A DNA stretch of 64,000 nt from Dioscorea cayenensis subsp. rotundata (GCF_009730915.1 NC_052474.1:4065501-4129500), one strand, 5' to 3'; numbered from the stretch's first letter, positions 13,155 through 25,095 are shown. Notes: generated by a model not told the origin, from the sequence alone. A program made the numbers and translations.

Positions 13155-13315
13155 AAAAGTTAATTCACATATGATGTTGCAACTCACACCCATGCGCCAT
13201 AGAATACGCGCTTACCACTCTTTTTATAAAAAACAAAACAAAAGTTAATTCACAGATGATGTTGCAACTCACACCCATGCGTCGCGCTTGCCACTCTTTT
13301 TATAAAAAACAAAAC
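13155..13315. repeat. Two-copy tandem duplication (85 and 76 bp)
   Basis: Two adjacent units begin with AAAAGTTAATTCACA and end with TTTTTATAAAAAACAAAAC. The first (13155-13239) carries about 9-10 extra bases in the middle (CATAGAATAC) that the second (13240-13315) lacks. Otherwise they are almost identical, pointing to a recent local duplication. Confidence 0.85.
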
Positions 13316-13715
13316 ATGTGCTATGTTCTTATATATGATCAGCTAATCAATTATTTACAAAAGAGACGTACCGTGTTGCAGTTGCATGCATTTGCTTCAC
13401 GGTAGCCCTTACAATATACTGGATTTACAATATCATGCATAACTTGTAAGAAACTTGAACGAACATTTTGTCTCTTATATTAATCTGGCTATGATTTTTT
13501 AAGGATAAATGATGCAGATTTTATCATTTATATTATATTAACTTTGAGCCATTATGTGAACCAACTAATGGATATGAGAAAGGAGACCTTAACATATGTG
13601 GATGTTGGTTTCAAAGTGGATTTTGCAGCGTGTTTCACATTTTATTGGTTTAGATTTTCTTTAATCCATGTACGTCTTATTAACCAGTAGATGTGCAGAG
13701 ACAAGTGGAACTGTG

Positions 13716-14929
13716 AGTATATCTCCAGTGTGACTTTCATTCATGAAAAATCTTCGATTATATATATGCATTTGAGTAAGTTTGCAGCTTTAGAGGCTGA
13801 GCCGAACAGAGCATGGCATATTTAGTTTCTATTAGCAGTAGTCATGGAAGCATTCGCGCTATCAATATCATGCATTCACTTATGGTTTTTAAATTCCTTT
13901 ACTGTTATGCTAAAAAATGAGACATTGGTTCATGAATCTCTTAGGAACGTACAATGCCAGATGAGATAAGGTTGTCAAGTTTAGGACATGGTCTAGAAGC
14001 GTTATTGGTTGGTTCACTGGTTAAATGGCTGCCGACGAAGGGACCATTTGTTGCGGGTCCTAGTTATCTTCCTATGATTTGCTTGTGTTAAATATATCAT
14101 AGTGGACATGAATTTGAGGCAAAATTGACGTAAAGAAATGAAAGGAAATAGTTAAATAAGATAGATCAACAACTAATGATTCAATCAAACAATGTATTTT
14201 TTGTCTTATGATAATATAATAATATTTGAAAGTTATTTTTGGTCTCATATGACACCAAGGTGGTGGTACACGTATAATAATAAATTATTTTTTATCTATG
14301 ATCATATATTCTAGAAAACTTAAAGCCATTATGGTGTAAAAATATTTTTTCTAATTTTTTTTATTATAGATTAAAAATAAATCACTGTCTGAATAAACTA
14401 TGAAAGATCAGTTTTCATTGACAACAACTGAGATGCATGGTTTATCCGTATTCTAGAAAAAAAAAAAAAAACTTTTCTTAAAAAAAAAAATCATACTCTA
14501 TTTTCCAACCCTCTCCCAAAAAGAAAACACGTTTATTAACTTGTTTTTACAGTCAATCCTAGTATTTTAAATATGTCAGATAAGCATAAACAATGACGAT
14601 TATTTATTTTTATTTTTTTAGCAGACGTCTTGTATTTTATTTTTTAAAAAAGTAGGATAAAAGAAAGGGTTCACTTTCCTCTTTTTCCACACTTTTCCAA
14701 TAAATTTTTATTTTAATAGAAAGAAGATAAAACAATGAACAGTGAGGTGCTTTATTGCATTAGTTGGGTACCCTATAATTATTCTAGATGCAGTAGAGAA
14801 AGAAAGAAGAAAGTTTCTAGACGGTCCATTTTGTGGGGCCAAAGACCTTGCTCAGCCTTTACTACTAGTGTTCACCCTCGATTTATTCCACGTGTTCCTT
14901 TCCTCCCTTTCTTATTTATAATGCTTTTC

Positions 14930-14961
<32 letters not shown>

Positions 14962-16110
14962 CTTCTTTAATAAAAAGCGTCACCGTCTTTCCTCCCCTTC
15001 CGAGGCTTCAAGTGGAAACCCATTCCATCTCGCCATGGCGCGCCATCCTTCTAGCCCTTTCTCATATTCTATATCTAGATCATCGTTTCTATTACTCATC
15101 TTTATATTTAACCCCTTATAAGCTGCTTTATTTACATATTCCACACATTATGAAATTTCAAGCTGAGATATTTTCTGCAAGCTTGACTTAAATGTTTTTT
15201 TTTATATTTTGAAAATAATAATAATAATAATATTGAAACAGTTCGCTTTTATTAAACAAACCAACTGCTTTTTCATCGAAATAAATTAGATATTGAACCG
15301 GTTGAATTAAAACATTTAGATATCAACAAAAAATGATTTTTTTTACTAATAAACGACAAACATCCCCTTTAAAAGAAGAAACGAAAATATTTGATAAATA
15401 AAAAACATAAAATTATCCAAAATGTAGTCATAATTTTGGATCTGATCAGATATTTTTTGTTTTATTTGATCTAATTTAACCATATCGCTTTTATTTTTCT
15501 TATTATTAAAAAAAAATTCTAGTCAAATACTAACATAAACAACCAAGTGAATTTCTATCCTGCAACTATTAGCATCAGGAAAATTTAATTAAAACTATTT
15601 TTATAATAGAAAATTAAATATCCTACTTTTCTTCTCATTAAAAATTATTTAAATTTAATAAATAAAAAAATAAATACCATTTAAATCAAATCATACAAGA
15701 GCTTTTCCCCAATTGTTTTTTTAAAGATATTATTAAAAAAACAAATTGCCATAAAAATCATATCATATTCATAAGTTCATAACAATAATAAAGAAATAAA
15801 TAAATAAATAAATAACTTTAAATCTCTAATGGCATTTTCTAAGTAAATAATTCGTAATTCAAAGATTTCATATCTATTTATTCTATTAAATTCAGCAGAA
15901 AATGATTCAGATGGTAATTGATCTTTTTCTATTAGACAAAACTCACAGTAAAACCAAATAATCAATTATAAACAAAGGCAAAAAGGGAAAAAAAGTAAAG
16001 GGGTTTAAACGGAAAAGCGCAAGCAAAGACCTTATCTATCTATTTGGTTATACCTCCAACCATCAATGGGCACGTGTCGGTACAACCTGGGTTGCCGAAA
16101 CGTCTCCCAT
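13716..16110. other. AT-rich intergenic DNA
   Basis: No supported gene. The 128-codon open frame at 14735-15121 is caused by an ATT microsatellite (14932-14961, coding a run of Ile) and has no recognisable domain. Many A- and T-runs occur between 14460 and 15760. Confidence 0.65.
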
Positions 16111-16119
16111 TGCTTCTGG

Positions 16120-16132
16120 GAACCTTCTGGAA
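16120..16132 (+). promoter_or_regulatory. Perfect heat shock element, distal
   Basis: GAACCTTCTGGAA fits the three-unit heat shock element GAAnnTTCnnGAA exactly, and a further TTC lies 5' of it (TTCTGG). It lies about 310 bp before the start codon of the heat stress factor gene. It suggests heat-inducible or autoregulated expression, as known for plant class B Hsf genes. Confidence 0.75.
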
Positions 16133-16199
16133 AATAAATAAAATAAAAAATAAACCACCATCGTAGCTTCTCGCGCTTTCTTTTCCGGGTTGAGATACA

Positions 16200-16300
16200 C
16201 CTATCTCTTTTTCTCCTCTTTTCTCTTCTCTTCCCTACCTTCTCCTTCCCTTCCCTTCCCTTCCCTTCCCTTCCTCGCTCTATCATCCCTCTCTCCCCCC
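16200..16300 (+). repeat. Pyrimidine-rich tract with CCCTT repeats
   Basis: This is an almost pure C/T stretch on the plus strand, with about six CCCTT units at 16246-16274. It sits where the core promoter or 5' leader of the Hsf gene should be. Pyrimidine patches are common at plant transcription starts. Confidence 0.7.
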
Positions 16301-16370
16301 TTCAATGCTTTTTATTCCTCTTTTTTTTTTTTATAAAAAAAAATAATTAATTAATCAATAAAATTTATCA

Positions 16371-16383
16371 GAACTTTCTAGAA
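16371..16383 (+). promoter_or_regulatory. Perfect heat shock element, proximal
   Basis: GAACTTTCTAGAA fits GAAnnTTCnnGAA exactly and ends 61 bp before the ATG of the heat stress factor gene, within the probable leader or core promoter. It is the second perfect element upstream of this gene. Confidence 0.75.
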
Positions 16384-16444
16384 CCGCTTTCGGGAAACCC
16401 CTTCTATTCTAGGGATTCACCTTCCGATCCGGCCGCGATCGGCG

Positions 16445-17493
16445 ATGGCACCGCCGACCGGCGACCAGACAGCGGCGACGACTGCCGGGGACGGCCAGAG
16501 GACGTTGCCGACCCCGTTCCTCACGAAAACCTACCAGCTTGTAGATGATCCCGCCATCGATGATGTGATCTCGTGGAACGACGACGGATCCACCTTCATC
16601 GTCTGGCGCCCCGCCGAGTTCGCCCGCGATCTCCTCCCTAAATACTTCAAGCACAACAACTTCTCTAGCTTTGTTCGCCAGCTTAACACCTACGTGAGTG
16701 CGCTCTAATATCTCTACTTACTTTTTGGTTGATTTCAATATATTTGATGTTCTTTCTGATTTTTTTTTTTTTTTAATGGATGGGAAATTTCTAGGGTTTC
16801 AGAAAGATCGTACCCGATCGGTGGGAGTTTGCCAACGATTGTTTCCGGAAAGGTGAGAAGCGGCTTCTATGCGACATACATCGACGGAAGATCTCGCCGG
16901 CGGCGGCGGGTGCGACGCCGGTCCAAGCTGCTGTCACGGTCGCTGTCCCGCCAAATCGGACTGGATCACCGACAAACTCCGGCGACGAGCAGGTCCTTTC
17001 TTCGAACTCCTCCCCCGGCCCGCCGCAGGCGTTGGCATCTTGCCCTTCAGGATCCGCAAGTGCGGCGGAGCTCATGGATGAGAACGAACGGTTACGGAGA
17101 GAGAACTCGCAACTCTCCCATGAGCTCAGTGAGATGCGCACCCTCTGCGATAACATCCTCCTCTTGATGTCCAAGTATGCCTCCGCTCGCAACGGTGGCA
17201 CCAGCGGCTTAACGGGGGATTCCTCCGGCCCGCCACCACCTCCGCAGTCGACATCGCCGGAAGAGGCTCCGGGGAGGGTGGAGGAGACGAGCAGCCCGAG
17301 ACTATTCGGCGTCCCGATCGGGACGAAGCGTGCACGAGAAGATGAGGGCGAGGAGCCTCAGCGCGTGAAACCGGAGCCGTTGGATTCCGGATCCGACCCT
17401 CAGGATGATCCGCAGGATCACCAGACCTGGACCGTCTACCGCCCTCGCCCAAATCGAAGGGTCTGCAATGCCTTCACTGATCACGTGACCTAG
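16445..17493 (+). CDS. HSFB2: Heat stress transcription factor, class B2
   Basis: Coding exons 16445-16693 and 16795-17493 (315 aa). The product is a nuclear DNA-binding protein of the plant Hsf family; class B members lack the activator motif and usually repress or modulate heat shock genes. The DNA-binding domain spans about residues 22-115: [13 protein letters not shown], then [16 protein letters not shown], then [14 protein letters not shown]. The single intron after LNTY is the conserved Hsf position. A heptad region (about 175-210, [13 protein letters not shown]) forms the HR-A/B oligomerisation coiled coil without the class A insertion. LFGV at 253-256 is the class B repressor tetrapeptide, followed by a basic nuclear-targeting KRAR. 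Class B2 is inferred from length and from [12 protein letters not shown]; the B2a/b/c subtype is not resolved. Two perfect heat shock elements upstream suggest heat induction. Confidence 0.95.
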
Positions 17494-17781
17494 TCACGTG
17501 CCAATCTCCTCTAGATCCGACCCATTTCTTTTTTCCTTGGCCTATATTAACCAATAATAAATATTACTCCATATATATGAAAATATGTGTAGCTTATATA
17601 TTATTATTAATTAATTAAATTTTTATCGCTGTTTTCTGGAACTTGAAGTAAGTTTCTGGAAGACGCGCTGACGTGTACTCCTTCGGACTTCAATGGGATA
17701 ATCACAATGTTGGTTTATGATTGGGAGGGTGGGTGGGGCGTTGTGGGCCCGGGAAAGAATATTCTTCGTTTTCATATTTTA
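17494..17781. other. 3' flank of the Hsf gene
   Basis: Probable 3' untranslated region and intergenic DNA. AATAATAAAT near 17553-17562 could act in polyadenylation. A TTCTGGAA half heat shock element lies near 17654-17661. Confidence 0.5.
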
Positions 17782-18125
17782 TTTTATTTAGGTATAATAC
17801 CCTAATTTGTCCCTCTACTTTTCTCTCTCTTTTCTTTTGGTCTCTCTACTCAGAAATGTTCCCGACTAGTCCCTCTACTTTTGAAAATATGCCCACTTAA
17901 TTAGAAATGCTCTCAACTAGTCCCTCTATTTTTAAAAATGACCCAACTAGAGGGACTAAGTGGGCATATTTTTAAAAGTAGAGAAACTAGTTGGTAGCAT
18001 TTCTAACTAAGTGGACACATTTTCAAAAATAAAAGGATTAATCGGGAGCATTTCTAAGTAGAGAGACCAAAAAAGATGACAGAGAAAAGTACAGAGACTA
18101 TTTTGGTGATTATACCTTTTATTTA
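17782..18125. mobile_element. Foldback MITE, probably MULE-derived (326 bp)
   Basis: The element spans 17791-18116 and is one long imperfect palindrome. The left end reads GGTATAATACCC and CTCTACTTTTCTCTCT; the right end is its inverse (TTTTGGTGATTATACC). Both arms extend to the centre near 17945, so a single-stranded copy would fold into a hairpin of about 160 bp. The flanks share the 9-bp TTTTATTTA (17782-17790 and 18117-18125), the size typical of Mutator-like elements, although this AT-rich string could partly match by chance. It has no coding capacity. It lies about 300 bp after the Hsf stop codon. Confidence 0.82.
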
Positions 18126-19420
18126 TATATATATATAAAACAGTGGTGGTTTTGCTTTTTGGGCTTGTTTTTTGGATCGATGCTTAGCCAGGTCACGCAA
18201 TTGGTTGAGCCATACGTCTCTGTAGAAGCATTCTTCATTTGGTGGTGATGTCCTATTGGAGCTGGTGTGATTGGATGGCTGAGATTGAGAAATCCATGGA
18301 ATTTGGCCTCCTCCTCAACTGATCAACTACTGAAAGGTGGGTGTTTGATTTTGTTGTTAGTTTTTCATTTTTATTATTATTAATATTATTATTTTAGTTT
18401 AATTGTTTATAGAGAGAGACTGGGTCATACTCAGAAACGTGTGATTTTGAAGGACTCTAAGCATTTGTTGTACTGTATGAGATATATTCCCTTTATAGTA
18501 CATTGGTCTAATGCTTTTAGTCCTGAAAATAAAAATATCTCTAGTGGTTGTTTGACTGTGTATTATATAAAGAAATAAAAGTTAAATGTTTTTGGTGGAC
18601 TTTGTTGGTCAAGATGATTGGGGTATGGCGTGGCTTCCGGATATTTTTCAATTTCACACAAACCTCATCTTGTTGTTTGTGTTGTTGCTATCTCGACACA
18701 GGAAATATATTCTGTATGTAACCTTCAAGAGCCTTTCATTTAAGAAAACTTGGTCATAATTTTTGACAATTAGTTTCTAAATATAAATGTTTTTTTAAAG
18801 TCAAATAATTTTATTTTTGACTGAGATATCACTGAATTATTTTTTTTATTTTTTTTATGGTGAGAACACTGAGAAGATGGTTGTAGTAGTCCATGACTTT
18901 TTGCTTGTAAAAATAAAGCTTTCTGTTTTGATTACTTTATTATTATCATATATATGTAAGCTGGCCACTTGGTTATCCCAATTATAATCAAACTGAATTA
19001 GCCGATAATAAACCCACACAGCCCTACCCTGAAATATTTAATTTAAAACACATATGGAATTATTTTTATTTAAAGCATTAAATATTAACTCTCATATGTT
19101 GATACTAATTTCATTTGTCCATGTATGTGTATTTTTTAAAAATTCCAAAATTACTATTTAGCACTAATTGAGGTTCTTGATTTTCTGCTTGCTGCATAAT
19201 AACAAATTGTTTTGACAAGTAAATGACAAGTGTTCTTCCATTCAAAGGAGTTAATAAGTCAAAGGTAGGCTCAAAGAAGTCAATACCAATGAACTAAGAA
19301 GCCATTTGGTTCCATAATAGCAAACTCATGATACAGATCTAGTTGAAGCATTTCCCTTCATCGTAAGATTTTATATTTATAATTTTATTGTATACCTGAT
19401 CCATTATCAAGTAACCAGTT
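18126..19420. other. Intergenic DNA between HsfB2 and OXA1
   Basis: AT-rich, with no supported gene, repeat or RNA apart from short simple repeats. Confidence 0.6.
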
Positions 19421-19421
19421 T

Positions 19422-19454
19422 TGGGCTCAATTTGGGCCAACCAAGTTGGGCCCA
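19422..19454 (+). promoter_or_regulatory. Site II (TGGGCY) cluster of the OXA1 promoter
   Basis: Three TGGGCY motifs lie within 33 bp (19422, 19433 and 19447, the last as TGGGCCCA). Their distance is 113-145 bp from the start codon. Telo-box-like AAACCCT strings follow at 19503-19532. Clusters of Site II elements, often with telo boxes, are a known feature of plant nuclear genes for mitochondrial and housekeeping proteins, which agrees with the OXA1 product. Confidence 0.65.
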
Positions 19455-19566
19455 AACATTCAAGCAAGCGTCATCCATAGAACCCAAATCTCTCGTCTAA
19501 ACTAAACCCTCTTAAAAAAACCCAAACCCTTCTTCCTCTCTTTTCGCCGCGATCCCCAAAACTAAA

Positions 19567-20792
19567 ATGGCTTCCAGCCGGAGGGCCATCTCCTGCGGCT
19601 TCTCCCACCTCTCCCGCCGCCTCCGCCCCTCCTTCGCCCACTTCCTCCTCCTAGATCGCGATGATTCCTCGCCTCGCTCTCCATCGCCTATCCCCAATCG
19701 GAGTTACTCTTCCTCCCGATTCCTCTCCGGCATCAGTTCTCCCTCCCGGGATCGGCCTGAGTTAGGGTTTTCCATCCCTTTTGGTCTTGCTCTTGGTCGT
19801 CGGAATTACTCTTCTAGCACTGAGGGATCCAGCGAGGTCGATGTTATCAAAGACGTGGCTGGAGTCCTGACGGATACTACCTTCGATGCTGCCGCTGTGG
19901 TGGCTTCCGCTGCTCCAGCTCCGTTTCCAGGTGAAGTGGCTGCTGCTGCCGCGGATTCTTTCCTCCCTGTTGCCGCGCTGCAGTATTTGATTGATGGGGT
20001 TCACTCGGCTACTGGTTTCAATTGGTTAGATTCTTCGCCCGCTTTTAAGTTGCATTCTTGGAAACTCTGTGTTTGCGATGGTGTATTGCGAGCTTGTGAA
20101 TTTGATTATTTGGTTGTTTGTTGTGTAAATATATCGCAGGTGGGTTTCCATTGCTTTGACAACTGTTTTGATTCGTTCGGCAACGATTCCGCTCCTCCTA
20201 AACCAGATGAGAGCCACTGTCAAACTTAATGTAAGCTGAAATATTTTGTCTTTGTGATGTACTTTATTATTGGATCAGTAGGGATGGCTATTTAAAATTG
20301 CTAGATTTGTGAAGGTAATCGAAGGAAAATGTCAAATTTTCGTTGTTGTTTGTGATCTTTGCCATGCTGCAGAAAATGTTTGTTTGCTGGTCTTGTCATA
20401 GGGTATGATTTATCTGGCATTAAGTGTATTGTATGAACAAGAACCTTACTGGCTCCAAACAAAGAGAAACTTGGTTGTAAAGAAACTGATGTCAAACATG
20501 CACAAGCTTCTTTTGTGGTGTTTTAGGCACTTGGCTTTTGCAAACTTATGTTGGACAAAATGATGCAAGCTTTCCTTGATTCCTGAGTTCCCTCGACTCT
20601 TTCTTAAATTGACATATATTCAATTATTTTCTAGCTTTTCGATATTTGTTGAATTATTGATTATACTGCAAGTTTGTATTTATTTTATATGTTTAAAGAC
20701 ATGTATTGGTATTAGATGACATTGCAGTGCGAAACTTCCTCTCAGTACTGGGTACTTCAAATTTTCTTTTTGTAAATACATCAGTTAGCAAT

Positions 20793-20823
<31 letters not shown>

Positions 20824-23800
20824 GACCTAGAAGACTAGGCCATATTTTTACATGATTATGAATTTCATTTGATGTGCATTGACTACATTTACACATAAAA
20901 GACTAGTTTGCATTTGAAATGTTGTAGTTTATTTTATTATTTTTATTATCACTGTTTTTTACTTTCCAACCTATTATATATGGTGATTTTGCCTTTGGCA
21001 CCACTATCCTAATTGAGTTCTATTTCTGAGCAGATGATGAGGCCAGAGTTGGAGGAACTCAAGGAACAAATGCAAAATGTACACTTTGAAAATTTTATTT
21101 GTGTATTAACTATCAGAATAGCAAATGCTTTGTTTTTTGTAGAATAGCAGTAACTTTTACAACTTTGGTACATGAGCTAAATACCATAGAATAAATTTCG
21201 CAAAAGAAGTACAGATTTTCTTGTGTCTGAACCTTCCTTCCATGCATTGACAAGTGGTAAATGTTGTTGCAGTCGATGGATCCACAATCTGTTCATGAAG
21301 GTCAAAAGAAAATGAAAGCCTTATTCAAGAAGTACGCAACTCTTCAAGAAAGAACTTTTCTACTAATCATGAAGTCATGTTTGTAATTATGCAGTTCAAA
21401 GTATAGATGTCTTCTCATCCTTCTAGTACATGCCTATGATGATCTATGGTTTTTAGATGTTTGGCTTATTTGATTTAGAAGGCTGAAGAGTGTATTATAT
21501 TTATGTATGTGTGTGTCCTGTACTTTCATTGTTTAATTTGGTAATTGTGTCGAGTGTTGGGTGCAATTGATTTTTTAAATAAGCACATGCATTTCATTAG
21601 TTGGCCATCGTTAAGTTCATGTACGCATTCATTCACACTAAGTTGGTGCAAGATATTTCTGACTATTTAGTATAATGACATGCAAAATCTTCTTTGTTTT
21701 TTTATTTTTTATTTTTATTGAGAGAGAGAGAAGATTATTTGCAGTACTTAAATCTTTAGCTACCAACCTTGTCAAAATGAATTTAGAACTATGTGATTCA
21801 TTTTGTAGGAATTTTTTTATTTCAAAGATGGTTGGTATTTAATAGGTATTGGTGCTTAAAACTAATTCAAAACTATGTTCAGGCTTTTGACAAATAGAAA
21901 TGTATTTTGGCTAATTTCATGTAAAGTTTTGTTTTATTAAGCTTCATTATTGGTTCTGTCAGGTATGGTGTTACTCCATTTACTCCTTTGAAGGGCATTT
22001 TCATCCAAGGCCCAATTTTTGTCAGTTTTTTCATGGCCGTAAGTTTTTGTTAAAATCTCCACCTTCTTGTTTCGAATTTATTTTCCATATTCTATAACTA
22101 TTTCTCAGTTACCTATATTTATCAATCAGGGAAATTCTATTCAACCCCTGATTTTGATCTTTGTGTTAATTCTTGTAGATCTCAAACATGGTAGAAAAGG
22201 TGCCATCTTTCAAAGGAGGTGGGATTTCTTGGTTTACAGATTTGACAACTCCTGATCCTTTTTATGCTCTTCCAGTTTTAACAGCGGCAACTTTCTTGGC
22301 TACTGTAGAGGTAACAGGTTCATTTAATCCATTGCATTTCTAATGTCAACCAGTTTAAGAAATGAGTTTTGCTTTTTGTGAGAAAGGGTACTTTAAATGA
22401 ACTGCAGGTTTTTATTTTTAGCTGATTTTCCCTGCTCTTTTCTTATTCTTGTTTGGTTGTCAGTGTTTCTGGTTTGTTAATATTTTGTCCAATAGTTAAT
22501 GGTGGTGTATTATTTTTCATGCTAAATATATCTTCGATTTTTCTTAATTAAATATTTAGATTTTGTATATCGGATTTTAATAATTTGGGAATAAAAATAC
22601 TTGCAAGAAATCAACCTGAAACAATGTTCTCATTTGGCATGACATTTTTCTATCTTTTTTTTTGCTCAAACGTACACACCAAGCGCGCCTGCACGTGTGC
22701 ACACAGAATAATGATGTCAAGTGATCTAGCATAAACATTAGTTATGTCAAATTACATGCCTTACTGTTATCATAAAACGTCTTGTGTGGATATTATTTAT
22801 GGATATGATTTAAATCACTGGGAGTCATCATTTCATTGTCCTTTCATAAGAGGCAGGATGTTCCATAACAATTAATCCCCCAACAACCCAACAACAACAC
22901 CACACACACACACACCAAGTCTGCGTAAATTATGCTCTTTGCATGTACTGATGTTAATTGTGCTTTTCATTACTAAAATTTCCCATGCTTGTTTTTAGGG
23001 GCCATATGTTGCTCAATCTGAGATTTGTCTGTTCTTTCAGTTGAATATGCAAGAAGGTATGGAAGGGAATCCCATGGCTAATACAATGAAGAACTTCTCC
23101 AGAGTGCTTGCTTTTATGACAGTCCCATTCACTGCCACCTTTCCAAAGGTAACTCATTAGTAGGTTTTTGCAATATTTTGATTTCTGAATGAATTTTATA
23201 TCAAATTGCCCTCCTTAGATGATAACTATTTGTCATATCTTGGTTCATCTAAATTTGGCAGTCCTCTTCTAGAAGTACACTCTTCTAATCCATTTGCTTT
23301 ACAATATAAGTTATGACTGCTAGTTATCGATGGAATGTTGTGTAGCTATGGTGTATTTAGGTGTATTTGATGCTTATGTACCTCTACTGATTGTGTTTAT
23401 ATCTCCACAGGCCATCTTCTTTTATTGGATGACTTCAAATTTTTACTCTCTTCTGTATGGACTTGGTGAGTAGTTATTGCGTGGGGAAATATTTAGGTCA
23501 TCCATGCTGCTCTTGAGAAAACATAAGCATGCCATCGTAACATAAATAAGTAGCTTTGAGATTGGTGAACTGTAAGTTTTAACTTACTAATTTTGATTTA
23601 AATTATATACGGATCATTTATTTGTCATGTAATTCACTAATCTCAAAGCTACCCATTTACAATATGATGGTTGCTCTCTTGATAATTTCTTCTGTCGGAA
23701 CCTTAGGATTTTTGCCCCTCAACACAAGTATGATATGTTGTATGTTTGCAGTGATTAAACGGCCACCGGTAAGGAAGTTTTTGAACCTTCCGGATATCGT

Positions 23801-24029
23801 TCCTCAGCCAACTCCAACAACGCAGCCAAACTTCAATTTCTTTGGTGGATTGAAATCAATTTCAACGATAGACTCTCCATCACCGATAGACTCTTCATCA
23901 CCACCAATCCAGCAAGCTGAGGAACATAAATCGTCAGATCGAAAGATATCTTCATCCTCTGTTATCAGCCAGAGGATCAGGAACCTAGAAAAAACCGTCA
24001 AAAGCAGACGTAAACCAAAGAGGAGATGA
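19567..24029 (+). CDS. OXA1: Mitochondrial inner membrane insertase OXA1
   Basis: Nine coding exons: 19567-20024, 20140-20230, 21034-21078, 21273-21331, 21963-22038, 22179-22310, 23041-23148, 23411-23465 and 23752-24029 (433 aa, about the length of Arabidopsis OXA1). It inserts mitochondrially made and some imported proteins into the inner membrane and is a YidC/Oxa1/Alb3 family member. The N-terminus is rich in Ser and Arg (SSRRAISCGFSHLSRRLR), as in a mitochondrial presequence. Conserved blocks are FNWWVSIALTTVLIR, IPLLLNQMRA, GVTPFTPLKG, GPIFVSFFMA, SWFTDLTTPDPFYALPVL, FTATFPKAIFFYWMTSN and, at the end, a basic tail (KSRRKPKRR) of the kind that contacts mitoribosomes. All splice phases agree. 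The start chosen is the first ATG, which gives the presequence. Confidence 0.95.
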
Positions 24030-25095
24030 AGAATGGTCTAGTTTTCGGATCTTGAGCATGAAGGGGTTATCTCACTACTAAGTAATTACACTGCAATTAT
24101 TTAATAATTTTGGCTTGGGGGAGAATCAATTTTGTGGAGAACAAATCAATCTGCCTTTGTTCTGGCACTTTAAAGTTATTCTAGAATTTAAGTCTGAGTC
24201 CATACAAAGCCAATGCTGATAGATAGCATGGTGTATCAAATTTTATTCTTTGTTTTTGTTTCTTACTTTTAAGCTATTGATATTTTAAATTTTGCTACAA
24301 TTTGTGGTAGAATTTTCTTTAATACGTTTGTATCAATTTCTATCATTGGAAAATTGCCTGGATACTAAATTATTGATTGATGATGTTTAAAGTATGATCA
24401 TGACTTCATTCTCTCTGGCCTCTATCTAAAGCTCAGTTCTTGCTGCCAATTTGGTCAGAACTGATAACCTACCAGTCAGGTGGGTGATATCAAGTCAAAC
24501 CTCTGGTGTTTTCTTTTATAAAAACCTTGAAGTTTTGTTGGATCGGCAATCATTAGTTTGAATATGTCGTGAGATGTTCTTCAATAACTTATTACCAATA
24601 ACTTATTAAGGAAAGGGAAAAAAATGAATAAATTCATAAAGAATACAATCTATTGTGTTAAAAAAACATAATAAATATATTTTTCTAAATGATCTAACAC
24701 AGAAATGTATACAATCTCTCATCCCAGATTGAGTAATTAACATCACATTGGGGGGCCACAGTAAATTAATATCTAGCAAAATTAGGGTTAAACAGTTTCA
24801 CTGTAGTTTTTTTTTTTTTAATATAGTGATATTAATTATGATACAATTCACAATTGTTGGATTGAGTAATTACCTGCACACAATATTTAACAAAAGTAAA
24901 AAAAATAGACGATTTAGAATGTGTGTTAAACCAAAAATGATCATGATAGTTGAATTGTTGAACAAGTATTGGGTGGGGCCCAGCAAACCAAATTGAGGTA
25001 ATAAAATGAATCACACCCGCCACGCTACACACCATGCTCCTCCTCATCCTCCTCCCAAACAGCAAAGGTCGTCCACACCTTCTTCCCACTCCGCC
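24030..25095. other. OXA1 3' flank and alpha/beta hydrolase promoter region
   Basis: AT-rich. It should hold the 3' end of OXA1 and the promoter of the hydrolase gene. No further gene or repeat was recognised. Confidence 0.55.

Larger units (their letters stand above)
7725..13715 (+). pseudogene. UDP-glucose 4-epimerase pseudogene, introns retained
   Basis: Remnants of a plant UDP-glucose 4-epimerase (UDP-glucose/UDP-galactose interconversion, cytosolic, NAD-dependent) lie in order over 6 kb. Exon 1 (7725-7807) begins ATA where ATG is expected, then SILVTAGA; the NAD-binding GxxGxxG region is deleted. The other pieces are 7904-7957 (PRRKEDVERVFSQT), 8690-8826 ([26 protein letters not shown], well preserved), about 10047-10095 (DFELKAINP), 10195-10413 ([20 protein letters not shown], then a TAA codon and a one-base frameshift, then [11 protein letters not shown]), 11444-11467 (LFTTEKIG) and 11550-11631 (GTSVLEMV). 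A last scrap near 13691-13714 reads MCRDKWN. The exon with the catalytic Ser and Tyr-x3-Lys (SSSATVYG, NPYGRTK) is mostly gone. Introns and several GT-AG borders remain, so it arose by DNA duplication rather than from mRNA. A hAT element sits in the last intron. Confidence 0.88.

Noticed and set aside
14735-15121. 128-codon plus-strand open frame
   Set aside because: It depends on an ATT microsatellite giving a run of Ile; no domain and no splice context.
16829-17452. Several long frames overlapping HsfB2 exon 2 in other frames and strands
   Set aside because: GC-rich shadows of the verified Hsf reading frame.
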